Of a DNA stretch of 64,000 nucleotides, positions 18,029 to 27,892 are shown piece by piece. Source of the DNA: Alloyangia pacifica (GTDB lineage Bacteria > Pseudomonadota > Alphaproteobacteria > Rhodobacterales > Rhodobacteraceae). The notes under the pieces are model-generated. The model saw only the letters and a list, made by a program, of their open reading frames with translations, ran no database searches and was not told the origin of the DNA. The stretch is taken from positions 1 to 64,000 of the forward strand of contig NZ_FOZW01000010.1 of assembly GCF_900116195.1 (NCBI RefSeq), in the 5' to 3' direction. Within the stretch, counting starts at the first letter, position 1. Every line of letters begins with the position of its first letter. The translations under genes were made by a program, and so were the position numbers.

Positions 18029-18979
18029 ATGCGTTTCGACCAGCGCCACCTTCTGGGCATCGAGCCCCTTCGTCCCGACGAGATCACCACGCTGCTCGAC
18101 CTTGCCGAGCGTTACGTGACCCTGTCGCGCGCCCGCGACAAGCACGCCAATGCGCTGGCCGGGCTGACCCAGATCAACATGTTCTTCGAGAACTCCACCC
18201 GCACGCAGTCCAGTTTCGAGCTGGCGGGCAAGCGGCTCGGGGCGGACGTGATGAACATGTCGATGCAGGCCAGCTCGATCAAGAAGGGCGAGACGCTGAT
18301 CGACACGGCGCTGACACTGAACGCCATGCACCCCGACCTGCTGGTGGTGCGTCACCCGCACTCCGGCGCGGTCGACCTGCTGGCGCAGAAGGTGAACTGC
18401 GCGGTGATCAACGCCGGTGACGGCAAGCACGAACACCCGACGCAGGCGCTGCTCGACGCGCTGACCATCCGCCGCGCCAAGGGCCGCCTGCACCGGCTCA
18501 ACATCGCGATCTGCGGCGACATCGCGCATTCGCGCGTCGCGCGCTCGAACCTGCTGCTGCTGCACAAGATGGAGAACCGCATCCGCCTTGTCGGCCCGTC
18601 GACTCTGATGCCCTCGGGCATCGCCGACTTCGGTGCCGAGGTCTATGACGACATGGCCGAGGGGCTGAAGGACGTGGACGTGGTGATGATGCTGCGGCTG
18701 CAGAAGGAGCGCATGGACGGTGGCTTCATCCCGTCTGAGCGCGAGTATTATCACCGCTGGGGGCTGGACGCGGAGAAGCTCGCCCATGCGAAGCCCGACG
18801 CCATCGTCATGCATCCCGGCCCGATGAACCGCGGCGTCGAGATCGACGGCACCATCGCCGACGACATCAACCGCTCGGTGATCCAGGAGCAGGTCGAGAT
18901 GGGGGTCGCCGTGCGCATGGCCGCCATGGACCTGCTGGCCCGGAACCTGCGGGCCCGGCCCACCGAGCTGGCGGTCTGA
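18029..18979 (+). CDS. pyrB: Aspartate carbamoyltransferase catalytic subunit
   Basis: Catalyses carbamoyl phosphate plus aspartate to N-carbamoyl-aspartate, the first committed step of pyrimidine synthesis. The 316-aa product has the carbamoyl-phosphate loop [51 protein letters not shown], and [19 protein letters not shown] ribosome binding site precedes the ATG. There is no pyrI. It heads a cluster with a tail-anchored protein and a dihydroorotase-like gene that has lost its catalytic residues; in Pseudomonas-type enzymes such a partner is needed for ATCase assembly. Confidence 0.96.
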   Translation: MRFDQRHLLGIEPLRPDEITTLLDLAERYVTLSRARDKHANALAGLTQINMFFENSTRTQSSFELAGKRLGADVMNMSMQASSIKKGETLIDTALTLNAMHPDLLVVRHPHSGAVDLLAQKVNCAVINAGDGKHEHPTQALLDALTIRRAKGRLHRLNIAICGDIAHSRVARSNLLLLHKMENRIRLVGPSTLMPSGIADFGAEVYDDMAEGLKDVDVVMMLRLQKERMDGGFIPSEREYYHRWGLDAEKLAHAKPDAIVMHPGPMNRGVEIDGTIADDINRSVIQEQVEMGVAVRMAAMDLLARNLRARPTELAV

Positions 18980-18991
18980 GCGGAGCGCGTC

Positions 18992-19540
18992 ATGACCAAG
19001 ATGCACATCAACGGCTCGGTGGACGGCGAAGTTCGCCTCTTTCACCTCGACCTGCCACCCGAGGCGGTCGAGCGCTTCACCGTGCAGGCCGGCACCGGGG
19101 AGTTTCCGCTGCAATACGCGCTCGGCGCGCGCAAGCTGCGGCCCTCGCGGATCGACGTGGTCTCGATCCGCGATCTGGGGGAAATGCCGCTCTCGACCTA
19201 TCTCACCGAGGCCTATCAGGTCGGCGGCGAGGACTTCCGCCAGATGAAACCGCGCATCGACGCGCTGAAGGGCCACGTGGTGGTCCTGCCGAGTGCCGCC
19301 TTCGATCACACTTCGCAGGACCTGGCCATCTCGACCCCGCTGCGCTGGATCGGCACCTTCAAGGAAGCCGAGGGCGCGGGTGCCCGCGCCGGCAAGCTGC
19401 GCAGCGCCGCCGCCCGCGGCAGCATGGATCGCCCGGCGGCCACCGAGGACGCGCCGCGCAGCCGCGCGCTGACCTATGCCCTGCTCGGGCTGGGCGTGCT
19501 GGTGCTGATCGTCCTTTTCGCCTTCTTCAGGGCCGCATGA
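18992..19540 (+). CDS. Tail-anchored protein of unknown function between pyrB and the pyrC-like gene
   Basis: The 182-aa product has a soluble N-terminal region of about 125 residues with no recognised domain (motifs FPLQYALGARKLRPSRIDVV and DFRQMKPRIDALKGHVVVLPS), a low-complexity Ala/Arg linker (about 125-155), and a single C-terminal membrane helix (about 160-180, LTYALLGLGVLVLIVLFAFF) ending three residues from the stop. It has no signal peptide, so it should be anchored by its tail with the body in the cytoplasm. It starts 12 bp after the pyrB stop codon. From memory, related genes occupy this position in other Rhodobacteraceae. Function is unknown. Confidence 0.8.
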   Translation: MTKMHINGSVDGEVRLFHLDLPPEAVERFTVQAGTGEFPLQYALGARKLRPSRIDVVSIRDLGEMPLSTYLTEAYQVGGEDFRQMKPRIDALKGHVVVLPSAAFDHTSQDLAISTPLRWIGTFKEAEGAGARAGKLRSAAARGSMDRPAATEDAPRSRALTYALLGLGVLVLIVLFAFFRAA

Positions 19541-19604
19541 TGCGCCCCTCCGCCGCCCTGAACATGACCCCGCCCCCCATGATTGCGCCTTCCGGAGGCA
19601 CCGA

Positions 19605-20894
19605 ATGAAAGACACGCTGCTCTACAACGCCCGGCTGATCGACCCCGAGGCCGGGACCGTCTCGGAGGGTGCGCTGCTGCTCTCGGGTGGCCGGATCAAG
19701 GCCGTGGTGACCTCGGCCGACGAGATCGCCACGCTGCAGGGACAGACCGCGGCGCAGGACCTGAACGGCGCGCATATCGCACCCGGTATCGTCGATCTCG
19801 GCGTCAAGGTGGGCGAGCCGGGCGAGCGTCACAAGGAAAGCTTCAAGACCGCCGGGGTGGCCGCCGCCGCCGGCGGCGTGACCACCATGGTGACCCGCCC
19901 GGACACCTCGCCGGCGATCGACACGCCCGAAGTGCTGGAGTTCATCCGCCGCCGCGCCAACGAGACCGCGCCGGTCAACGTGCTGCCCATGGCCGCGCTG
20001 ACCAAGGGCCGTGAAGGCCGCGAGATGACCGAGCTCGGCTTCCTGCTCGACGCCGGTGCCGTGGCCTTCACCGATTGCGACCGCGTCGTGACCGACACCA
20101 AGGTGCTGTCGCGCGCCATGGGCTACGCCCGCTCGCTCGGCGCGCTGGTCATGGGCCACCCGCAGGAGCCGATCCTGTCGAAGGGCGCCGCCGCCAGCTC
20201 GGGCAAATTCGCCTCGCTGCGCGGCCTGCCCGCAGTCTCGCCGATGGCCGAGCGCATGGGGCTCGACCGCGACATCGCGCTCGTCGAGATGACCGGCGTC
20301 CGCTACCACGCCGACCAGATCACCACCGCCCGCGCCCTGCCGGCACTGGAGCGTGCAAAGAACAACGGCTTCGACGTGACGGCGGGCATCTCGATGCATC
20401 ACCTGACGCTGAACGAGATGGACGTGGCCGACTACCGCACCTTCTTCAAGGTCAAGCCGCCGCTGCGCTCCGAGGATGATCGGCAGGCGGTGCTCGAGGC
20501 GCTGCGCACCGGGCTGATCGACGTGATCGGCTCGTTCCACACGCCGCAGGACGAGGAATCGAAGCGCCTGCCCTTCGAGGAGGCCGCCTCGGGCGCGGTG
20601 GGTCTCGAGACCATGCTGCCGGTGCTGCTGCGGCTCTACCACGCGGGAGAGGTCGATTTGCCCACGCTATTCCGCGGGCTGTCACTGAACCCGGCGAAAC
20701 GGCTGGGGCTGGACTGCGGCCGCCTGAGCGCGGGCGCGCCCGCCGACCTGGTGATCTTCGACGCCGACAAGCCCTTCGTCCTCGACCGCTTCAAGCTGCA
20801 GTCGAAATCCAAGAACACCCCCTTTGACGGGGCGCGGCTGCAGGGCAAGGTGCTGCAGACCCTCGTCGCCGGAACCCCCGTCTGGAGCGCCTGA
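19605..20894 (+). CDS. Dihydroorotase-like protein lacking catalytic residues (PyrC'/PyrX type)
   Basis: The 429-aa product aligns along its length with class I dihydroorotases, but its active site is gone. The metal-binding D-x-H-x-H-L-R-E-P-G motif reads DLGVKVGEPG (residues 64-73), so both histidines and the substrate-binding Arg are replaced. The MPNT-type Asn is Asp100 (RPDT). The catalytic Asp of TDHAPH is Phe311 (SFHTPQ). His remains in MGHPQE and SMHHLTL. It should therefore be non-catalytic, like Pseudomonas PyrC', which supports ATCase assembly; an active dihydroorotase must be encoded elsewhere. Its position near pyrB supports this. Annotation as active PyrC would be misleading. 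Confidence 0.88.
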   Translation: MKDTLLYNARLIDPEAGTVSEGALLLSGGRIKAVVTSADEIATLQGQTAAQDLNGAHIAPGIVDLGVKVGEPGERHKESFKTAGVAAAAGGVTTMVTRPDTSPAIDTPEVLEFIRRRANETAPVNVLPMAALTKGREGREMTELGFLLDAGAVAFTDCDRVVTDTKVLSRAMGYARSLGALVMGHPQEPILSKGAAASSGKFASLRGLPAVSPMAERMGLDRDIALVEMTGVRYHADQITTARALPALERAKNNGFDVTAGISMHHLTLNEMDVADYRTFFKVKPPLRSEDDRQAVLEALRTGLIDVIGSFHTPQDEESKRLPFEEAASGAVGLETMLPVLLRLYHAGEVDLPTLFRGLSLNPAKRLGLDCGRLSAGAPADLVIFDADKPFVLDRFKLQSKSKNTPFDGARLQGKVLQTLVAGTPVWSA

Positions 20895-20895
20895 C

Positions 20896-21507
20896 ATGCT
20901 GCCCGAGATCACCTCTTCGGTCCCCGTGCTGATCCTCTGGGCGGTGCTCGGCTATCTGCTCGGCTCGATCCCCTTCGGCCTGCTGCTGACGCGGGCTATG
21001 AACCTCGGCGACCTGCGGTCAATCGGCTCGGGCAATATCGGCGCGACCAACGTGCTGCGTACCGGCAACAAGGCGGCAGCGGCGGGCACGCTGCTGCTCG
21101 ACGGGGCCAAGGGCGCGGTGGCCGTGCTGCTGGCGCGCTGGATGGCGGGCGAGGACGCGGCGCAGTTGGCGGGGCTGGCGGCCTTTCTCGGCCATTGCTT
21201 CCCGGTCTGGCTGAAATTCCGGGGCGGCAAGGGCGTGGCGACCTTCATCGGTCTCATCCTTGCGCTGCACTGGCCGGTTGGTTTGATCACCTGCGCCACC
21301 TGGCTCGCCGCGGCGGCCATGTCGCGCATCTCGTCGCTGGGTGCGCTGGTGGCGGCGCTGCTCTCGACCCTCTGGATGGTGCTCTTCGGGCAGATCGAGA
21401 TGACCGCGCTGACGCTGCTGCTGACCGCGCTGATCTTCTGGCGCCACCGCGAGAACATCGACCGGATCCGCAAGGGCACCGAGTCGAAGATCGGTCAGAA
21501 AGGCTGA
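20896..21507 (+). CDS. plsY: Acyl-phosphate:glycerol-3-phosphate acyltransferase PlsY
   Basis: Integral membrane enzyme that makes lysophosphatidate from acyl phosphate and glycerol 3-phosphate, the first step of phospholipid synthesis. The 203-aa product has about five membrane helices and the three family motifs: GSGNIGATNVLRTG, LLDGAKGAVAV, and FRGGKGVATFIG. It starts one base after the preceding stop codon (TGACATG) and has no obvious strong ribosome binding site of its own, so translation is probably coupled. It ends at a convergent hairpin. Confidence 0.95.
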   Translation: MLPEITSSVPVLILWAVLGYLLGSIPFGLLLTRAMNLGDLRSIGSGNIGATNVLRTGNKAAAAGTLLLDGAKGAVAVLLARWMAGEDAAQLAGLAAFLGHCFPVWLKFRGGKGVATFIGLILALHWPVGLITCATWLAAAAMSRISSLGALVAALLSTLWMVLFGQIEMTALTLLLTALIFWRHRENIDRIRKGTESKIGQKG

Positions 21508-21524
21508 GAGATCTCGAGGGATTT

Positions 21525-21545
21525 GGCCCGGACGAACGCCGGGCC
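21525..21545. terminator. Hairpin in the convergent gap after plsY
   Basis: GGCCCGG (21525-21531) pairs with CCGGGCC (21539-21545) over a 7-nt loop. It lies in the 63-bp gap between convergent plsY and the isomerase gene. There is no T run on either strand, so termination is only suggested. Confidence 0.4.
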
Positions 21546-21570
21546 GCCACCCTGCCGTGGAAGCTTCTTC

Positions 21571-22170
21571 TCAGAGCTTGCCGCTCAGGTGCAGCTCCAG
21601 ATCCTCGACCCGGTCCTGCCCCCAGAACTTCTCGCCATCCTCGGTGATCCAGAAGGGCGAGCCGAAGACCCCGGCGCCCACCGCTTCCTCGAGGTTGGCG
21701 GCATAGGTCTCGGCCCCGACCAGCAGACCGCTATCGGTCAGCGACGGATCGAAGCCGTTCTCCTCCAGCGCCGCCTTGATCACCGCGTCCTCGGAAATGT
21801 CCTTTTCCTCGGCCCAGCAGTTCCGAAGCAGCATGTGGATCAGCCCGCCGACATCGCCGCCCCCGGCCTTGGCCGCCGCAATGATCGCGTAGGAAGACGG
21901 CGCGGCGTTCATCGGCCAGAACATCGGCTTGAGGTTCAGCGGCATGCCGACCTTCCGCGCCTGACGTGGCAGGTCCATGTTGCGATAATCGATCCGCGAC
22001 TGATGGCGCTGCGCCAGAGGCGCGCCGCCGGTGCGCGGAAACAGGGCGGTGATGTCGAAGGGTTTGTAGACCACCTCAGCCCCGTGTTTCGCGGCGATCT
22101 CCTCGAACCGCGGCCCCGCGAGATAGGCAAAGGGAGACAACATCGAAAAATAGTACTGGATTTGTGCCAT
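21571..22170 (-). CDS. 2-hydroxychromene-2-carboxylate isomerase family protein (DsbA-like fold)
   Basis: The 199-aa product belongs to the kappa-GST/HCCA isomerase family, a thioredoxin fold with a helical insertion. Motifs are IQYYFSMLSPFAYLAGPRFEEIA with a Ser in the position used for glutathione activation, YKPFDITALFPRTGGAPLAQRH, and the late GVFGSPFWITEDGEKFWGQDRVEDLE. Characterised members isomerise a naphthalene-pathway intermediate using glutathione, but no aromatic degradation genes are nearby, so the true substrate is unknown. It is monocistronic and divergent from prs. Confidence 0.87.
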   Translation of the reverse strand: MAQIQYYFSMLSPFAYLAGPRFEEIAAKHGAEVVYKPFDITALFPRTGGAPLAQRHQSRIDYRNMDLPRQARKVGMPLNLKPMFWPMNAAPSSYAIIAAAKAGGGDVGGLIHMLLRNCWAEEKDISEDAVIKAALEENGFDPSLTDSGLLVGAETYAANLEEAVGAGVFGSPFWITEDGEKFWGQDRVEDLELHLSGKL

Positions 22171-22273
22171 GGGGTCACATGCCCTTCCGTGTATCTTTGC
22201 CCCACGCTAACTGCGTGTTAAGGCGACCGCAACGTCACGAATCTGTCATTCCGTAACGCCGGAGCCTCCTCAA

Positions 22274-23284
22274 ATGCCCACCGTCATCGAACCCAAGCTC
22301 ATCGCGGGTAATGCCAACAAGCCGTTGGCGAACGCCATCGCCCGCCGCATGTCGCTCTATCGCGGAGGCGCGGTCGGACTCGTCGATGCCCGCGTCGAGC
22401 GGTTCAACGACCAGGAGATTTTCGTCGAAGTCTACGAGAACGTCCGCGGCGAGGACATGTACATCCTCCAGCCGACCTCGAACCCGGCGAACGACAACCT
22501 GATGGAGCTGCTGATCATGGCCGACGCGCTGCGCCGCTCCTCGGCCGCGCGCATCACTGCCGTGATCCCCTACTTCGGCTATGCCCGCCAGGACCGCCGA
22601 ACCAAGGCGCGCACCCCGATCACCTCGAAGCTGGTCGCCAACATGATCCACGAGGCCGGCGTCGAGCGGGTGCTGACCATGGATCTCCACGCCGCGCAGA
22701 TCCAGGGCTTCTTCGACATCCCGGTCGACAACCTCTACGCCTCGCCGATCTTTGCGCTCGACATCCAGCACCAGTTCAAGGACTCGCTGCAGGACGTCAT
22801 GGTGATCTCGCCGGACGTCGGCGGCGTGGCCCGTGCCCGCGAGCTGGCCAAGCGGATCAACGCGCCGCTTGCCATCGTCGACAAGCGCCGCGAGAAGCCG
22901 GGCGAGATCGCCGAGATGACCGTGATCGGTGATGTCACCGGCAAGAAGTGCATCATCGTCGACGACATCTGCGACACCGCCGGCACGCTGTGCAAGGCCG
23001 CCGAGGTGCTGATGGACCACGGCGCCACCGAGGTGCACGCCTACATCACCCACGGCGTCCTGTCGGGCCCCGCGGTCGAGCGCGTCACCAAGTCGGTGAT
23101 GAAGTCGCTGGTGATCACCGACTCGATCGCCGCCACCGACCCGGTCGCCGCCGCGCCGAACATCCGCATCCTGCCGACTGCGCCGATCTTCGCGCAGGCG
23201 ATCCTGAACATCTGGAACGGCACCTCCGTGTCGTCGCTGTTCGAGACCGACGTGCTCGGCCCGATCTACGAAGGCATCCTCTGA
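22274..23284 (+). CDS. prs: Ribose-phosphate pyrophosphokinase (PRPP synthetase)
   Basis: Makes PRPP from ribose 5-phosphate and ATP, feeding purine, pyrimidine, histidine, tryptophan and NAD synthesis. The 336-aa product has the catalytic loop region [24 protein letters not shown], the cation-site [17 protein letters not shown], and the PRPP loop [16 protein letters not shown]. It is slightly longer than the common ~315 aa, with a 20-residue N-terminal lead ([20 protein letters not shown]) seen in alphaproteobacterial forms. The stop codon overlaps the start of the next gene (TGATG). Confidence 0.95.
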   Translation: MPTVIEPKLIAGNANKPLANAIARRMSLYRGGAVGLVDARVERFNDQEIFVEVYENVRGEDMYILQPTSNPANDNLMELLIMADALRRSSAARITAVIPYFGYARQDRRTKARTPITSKLVANMIHEAGVERVLTMDLHAAQIQGFFDIPVDNLYASPIFALDIQHQFKDSLQDVMVISPDVGGVARARELAKRINAPLAIVDKRREKPGEIAEMTVIGDVTGKKCIIVDDICDTAGTLCKAAEVLMDHGATEVHAYITHGVLSGPAVERVTKSVMKSLVITDSIAATDPVAAAPNIRILPTAPIFAQAILNIWNGTSVSSLFETDVLGPIYEGIL

Positions 23285-23742
23285 TGACCTCGCGCCCGCC
23301 GCTGATCCGGCGGGCGCGTCCCGCGGATCTTGAAGCGATCCAGGAGATCGTCGAGACCGCCTATTCCCCCTACATCCCGCGCATGGGGCAGAAGCCCGGC
23401 CCGATGCTCGACGACTATGCGGCGCTGATCGCCGCGGAGCGCGTCCATGTGGCCGAGCTGGACGGTTCGGTCGCCGCGCTGCTGGTGCTGCTGCCTCAGG
23501 ACGACGCGATGCTGCTCGACAATATCGCCGTCTCGCCTCGGGCGCAGGGACACGGCATCGGCCGGGCCCTGATGGACTTTGCGGACGCGCAGTCCCGCGC
23601 CGGCGGCTACGCGCGAATCCGTCTCTACACCAATGCCCTGATGACCGAGAATCTCGTGCTCTACCCCCGCCTCGGCTACCGAGAGACGGGACGCGTGACC
23701 GAAAAGGGCTATGACCGGGTTTACTTCGAAAAGCCTATCTGA
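23284..23742 (+). CDS. GNAT-family N-acetyltransferase
   Basis: The 152-aa product is a single GNAT domain: LIRRARPADLEAIQEIVETAYSPYI at the start, the acetyl-CoA loop VSPRAQGHGIGRALMDFA (R/Q-x-x-G-x-G/A pattern) in the centre, and LYTNALMTENLVLYPRLGYRETGRV toward the end. The acceptor substrate cannot be read from sequence. It is translationally coupled to prs by a one-base TGATG overlap. It could acetylate a small molecule or a protein. Confidence 0.87.
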   Translation: MTSRPPLIRRARPADLEAIQEIVETAYSPYIPRMGQKPGPMLDDYAALIAAERVHVAELDGSVAALLVLLPQDDAMLLDNIAVSPRAQGHGIGRALMDFADAQSRAGGYARIRLYTNALMTENLVLYPRLGYRETGRVTEKGYDRVYFEKPI

Positions 23743-23862
23743 GCCTCGCGCCACGGTTTTTTCCCGGCATGCAGAGTCTGCAAGGCGGGCTTCTCCTGAC
23801 GTGGCTTGTGACTCGGGCCGGAAATCCCGATGTCAGCGCCATCACGAAATCAGGAGGCCATC

Positions 23863-24078
23863 ATGGCTACGACCGACATCCACAGTTTTCCGGCTGACTC
23901 GCAACGCGGATCCCTTTCCCGCATGATCGAACGCTTCAAGCTGGCCCGTTCGCGCCGCGCAGAATACTTCCGCCTCGTGCGCGAATTGGAATCCTTCAGC
24001 GACCGCGATCTTGCCGACATCGGGTTTCACCGCGCCAACATCCGCGACATCGCCTGGCAGGCCGCCTACGGCCGCTGA
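23863..24078 (+). CDS. DUF1127 small protein
   Basis: The 71-aa basic protein ends in the DUF1127 (YjiS-like) motif FRLVRELESFSDRDLADIGFHRANIRDIAWQAA. Small DUF1127 proteins in alphaproteobacteria have been linked to phosphate and carbon metabolism and to RNA turnover (Rhodobacter CcaF1 is one), but this member is uncharacterised. CAGGAGG lies 7 bp before the ATG. The preceding 120-bp gap probably carries its own promoter. It converges with the lectin-domain gene 24 bp away. Confidence 0.85.
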   Translation: MATTDIHSFPADSQRGSLSRMIERFKLARSRRAEYFRLVRELESFSDRDLADIGFHRANIRDIAWQAAYGR

Positions 24079-24102
24079 CGGGCCCGGGCGATCCGCGGCA
24101 GG

Positions 24103-24453
24103 CTAGTCGATGCTCCAGTCATCCTCGCCCCGCACCTCCCCGATCGCCATCCAACCAAGACGCACGCGCGCGACGCGCGTGTCGGACCATGTGCGGAACA
24201 CCATGTCGAACCCGGTTTCCGTGACATTCTCGGCCCCGAGGTCGGCACGGATGTTCCCGCCATTGTCGATATCCCAGAGCGACAGAACCACCTGAACGTT
24301 CGGCGGGCTCGCGAAAGGCTCGTTAAAACGCACGTGCCGCCGCCGTTCACGCTCGCCGGCACCGGTCCACATGGAACCGCCGGTCTCGAATTCCGAAAAC
24401 AGGTCCTCGCTGCCCTGGTCGATACCAACCCAGGCGCCTCGCAATTTCCGCAT
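24103..24453 (-). CDS. H-type lectin domain protein
   Basis: The 116-aa protein is essentially one H-type lectin domain, the sugar-binding fold of snail agglutinin (HPA) and Dictyostelium discoidin C-termini. Family features visible are RRHVRFNEPFASPPNVQVVLSLWDID, the ENVTETGFDMVFRTWSDTRVARVRLGWMAIG core and the closing Trp/Asp segment. The N-terminal MRKLRGAWVGIDQGSEDLFSEFETGGSMWTG matches bacterial versions. There is no signal peptide. The ATG at 24453 is preferred because GAGGAAAG precedes it. Ligand and location are unknown; GalNAc binding in animal homologues is only a hint. Confidence 0.78.
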   Translation of the reverse strand: MRKLRGAWVGIDQGSEDLFSEFETGGSMWTGAGERERRRHVRFNEPFASPPNVQVVLSLWDIDNGGNIRADLGAENVTETGFDMVFRTWSDTRVARVRLGWMAIGEVRGEDDWSID

Positions 24454-24545
24454 AAGGTCTTTCCTCATCCGCGCTCTGCGCAGTCTTGTGCAACTGCCGG
24501 TGAAAGAAAATGGGAAATTCCCATTGTTTCCTATGACCTAGGACT

Positions 24546-24911
24546 TCAGTCGTCCGGGGTGCACACGCGGATGCGATGACCATCGGGATCGCGCGCCACG
24601 AAGGTACGCCCAAAGACAGCGTCAAGCGGCGGCTGTTCGATCTCGACACCCATCTCGCTCCAGCGCGCGTGGATCCGGTCGACCTCGGTATCCTCCGCCA
24701 CCATGATGGCCAGTTCCGAACGGTGTCCGCTACCGCCGGAGACGAAGTCCTGCGCGGTTTCGGACCAGAGCCCGAGCGAGAGGCCATTCGCGAAGGAAAA
24801 CGCCGCGTAGCCGGGAAAGACAGCCTCGGGCGCGGTGCCAAGCAGGCGTTCGTAGAAGGCGGCGCTAGCGGCGGGATCGGCGACGTAGAAAAGGATGAGG
24901 TTCGGGGTCAT
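24546..24911 (-). CDS. VOC (glyoxalase/bleomycin-resistance) superfamily protein
   Basis: The 121-aa product shows the paired beta-alpha-beta-beta-beta modules of the vicinal oxygen chelate fold: LILFYVADPAASAAFYERLLGTAPEAVFPGYAAFSFANGLSLGLWS, then ELAIMVAEDTEVDRIHARWSEMGVEIEQPPLDAVFGRTFVARDPDGHRIRVC. It most resembles small antibiotic-binding or lactoylglutathione-lyase-like members. The reaction cannot be deduced. CAGGAG precedes the ATG. It lies between the lectin gene and the ATP synthase terminator on the same strand, apparently as its own unit. Confidence 0.85.
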   Translation of the reverse strand: MTPNLILFYVADPAASAAFYERLLGTAPEAVFPGYAAFSFANGLSLGLWSETAQDFVSGGSGHRSELAIMVAEDTEVDRIHARWSEMGVEIEQPPLDAVFGRTFVARDPDGHRIRVCTPDD

Positions 24912-25011
24912 GGCGGGCTCCTGTGAAAGTCTTCCTCGGAAGTAGCCGACTCTGCCGACAGCACCTGTCAGCAGGGTGCTGCGCTCTCACGCGACCCCTT
25001 GGGGTCGCCCA

Positions 25012-25040
25012 AAAGCAAAAGGCCCCGCTTGCGCGGGGCC
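25012..25040 (-). terminator. Rho-independent terminator of atpHAGDC
   Basis: GGCCCCGC (25021-25028) pairs with GCGGGGCC (25033-25040) over a TTGC loop. On the minus strand the stem is followed by TTTTGCTTTTGGG, a proper T-rich tail. It lies 24 bp after the atpC stop codon. A second short palindrome, GCGACCCCTTGGGGTCGC, lies just beyond at 24991-25008. Confidence 0.9.
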
Positions 25041-25064
25041 CTTGCGTTGTCTCGAGCGCCAGGC

Positions 25065-25508
25065 TCAGTAGTTGAGGTTGGCGGCTTTCGGGTCGAGCCC
25101 GATGTGCGTGCCAACCGCCACCATGTCCTGAAGCAGCTTTGCCGCCTCGTCCACGGGGCCCGGCTCGTTCTCGGGAGCAGCTTCCTTCGCGGCCTTGTAG
25201 GCCATGACAGCTTCTTCCACGAGCGCGTCGTAGGTCGCCTGGTCCATGTCGCCATGCGGCACAGCCTTCTCGGCCAGCACGCTGACCGACTGGCCGATCT
25301 CGGCGAAGCCGCCGGTGACGACGAACTCCTGGGTGCCGGTCTCGGTCTCGACCTTGAGGATGCCCGGACGCAGCGTGGTGATCATCGGCGCATGGTTGGG
25401 CATGGCCGTCAGATCGCCCTCGGTGCCCGGAATCTGCACTGCCGTGACGGCAGCCGACATCAGGTTGCGCTCGGGGCTCACCAGGTCGAATTGCATCGTT
25501 TCAGCCAT
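25065..25508 (-). CDS. atpC: F1 ATP synthase epsilon subunit
   Basis: Central-stalk subunit that couples rotation and can inhibit ATP hydrolysis. The 147-aa product begins [45 protein letters not shown], the epsilon beta-sandwich, with a C-terminal region rich in Glu/Ala. It is longer than many (about 135) through a C-terminal tail after the second helix ([32 protein letters not shown]). It is the last gene of the F1 operon and is followed by a terminator. Confidence 0.95.
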   Translation of the reverse strand: MAETMQFDLVSPERNLMSAAVTAVQIPGTEGDLTAMPNHAPMITTLRPGILKVETETGTQEFVVTGGFAEIGQSVSVLAEKAVPHGDMDQATYDALVEEAVMAYKAAKEAAPENEPGPVDEAAKLLQDMVAVGTHIGLDPKAANLNY

Positions 25509-25551
25509 TTGGGCCTCCGGTTACTGGGGGGCGCGAGGCCCCCCGCTGGTC

Positions 25552-26976
<1,425 letters not shown>

Positions 26977-26992
26977 TTATCGTCTCCGGTTC

Positions 26993-27871
26993 TTAGAGCG
27001 CCTCGGCGCCCGAGATGATTTCGATCAGTTCGTTGGTGATGACCGCCTGACGCGAGCGGTTGTACTCAATCGTCAGCTTGTCGATCATCTCGCCCGCGTT
27101 GCGCGTGGCGTTGTCCATGGCGCTCATCCGAGCCCCCTGTTCCGAAGCCGCGTTCTCCAGCAGAGCCGAGAAGATCTGGGTTGCGACACCACGGGGCAGG
27201 AGATCGGCAAGGATGGCTTCCTCGCCGGGCTCGTATTCGTAGAGCGTGGACCCGCCAGCGTCTCCCTCGGGCGCGTCGAATTGCGCCGGGATAACCTGCT
27301 GGGCCGTCGGAACCTGAGAGATCACCGACTGGAACTTCGAATAGAAGATGGTCGCCACGTCGAATTCCTCGTTGTCGAAACGAACGAGGATGTCCTTCGC
27401 GATGTTCTGAGCGTCGGCGTAGCCGATCTTCTTCACATCGCTCAGGTCGACGTGACCGACGAACAGGTCGCCGTAGTCACGCTTGAGCTGCTCACGGCCC
27501 TTCTTGCCGACGGTGAGGATCTTCACCGTCTTGCCAGACGCCTTGAGCGTTTCGATTTGAGTCCGCGCCTTCTTCACGATGGAGCTGTTGAAGCCCCCGC
27601 AAAGGCCACGCTCGGCGGTCATGACGACGAGCATATGCACGTCGTCCTTCCCGGTGCCCGAGAGCAGCTTCGGCGCCGTTGCGCTACCGCCCACCGACGC
27701 GGCCAGACCACCGAGCAGCGCGTTGAAGCGCTCGGTGTAAGGCCGCGACATCTCGGCCGCATCCTGTGCCCGCCGCAGTTTTGCGGCGGCCACCATTTGC
27801 ATGGCCTTGGTGATCTTCCGGGTCGATTTGACCGAGGAGATGCGGTTTTTGAGGTCCTTGAGGCTAGGCAT
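26993..27871 (-). CDS. atpG: F1 ATP synthase gamma subunit
   Basis: Rotating shaft of F1. The 292-aa product starts [36 protein letters not shown] and ends [37 protein letters not shown], the two long helices of the shaft, which are the diagnostic regions. The middle domain is intact ([20 protein letters not shown]). It lies 21 bp after atpA in the operon. Confidence 0.97.
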   Translation of the reverse strand: MPSLKDLKNRISSVKSTRKITKAMQMVAAAKLRRAQDAAEMSRPYTERFNALLGGLAASVGGSATAPKLLSGTGKDDVHMLVVMTAERGLCGGFNSSIVKKARTQIETLKASGKTVKILTVGKKGREQLKRDYGDLFVGHVDLSDVKKIGYADAQNIAKDILVRFDNEEFDVATIFYSKFQSVISQVPTAQQVIPAQFDAPEGDAGGSTLYEYEPGEEAILADLLPRGVATQIFSALLENAASEQGARMSAMDNATRNAGEMIDKLTIEYNRSRQAVITNELIEIISGAEAL

Positions 27872-27892
27872 AATCCTGTCCTTTCAGGGCGC

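Noticed and set aside
19605-20894. Active dihydroorotase PyrC
   Set aside because: Both metal-binding histidines, the substrate Arg and Asn and the catalytic Asp are replaced, so an active enzyme is not supported.
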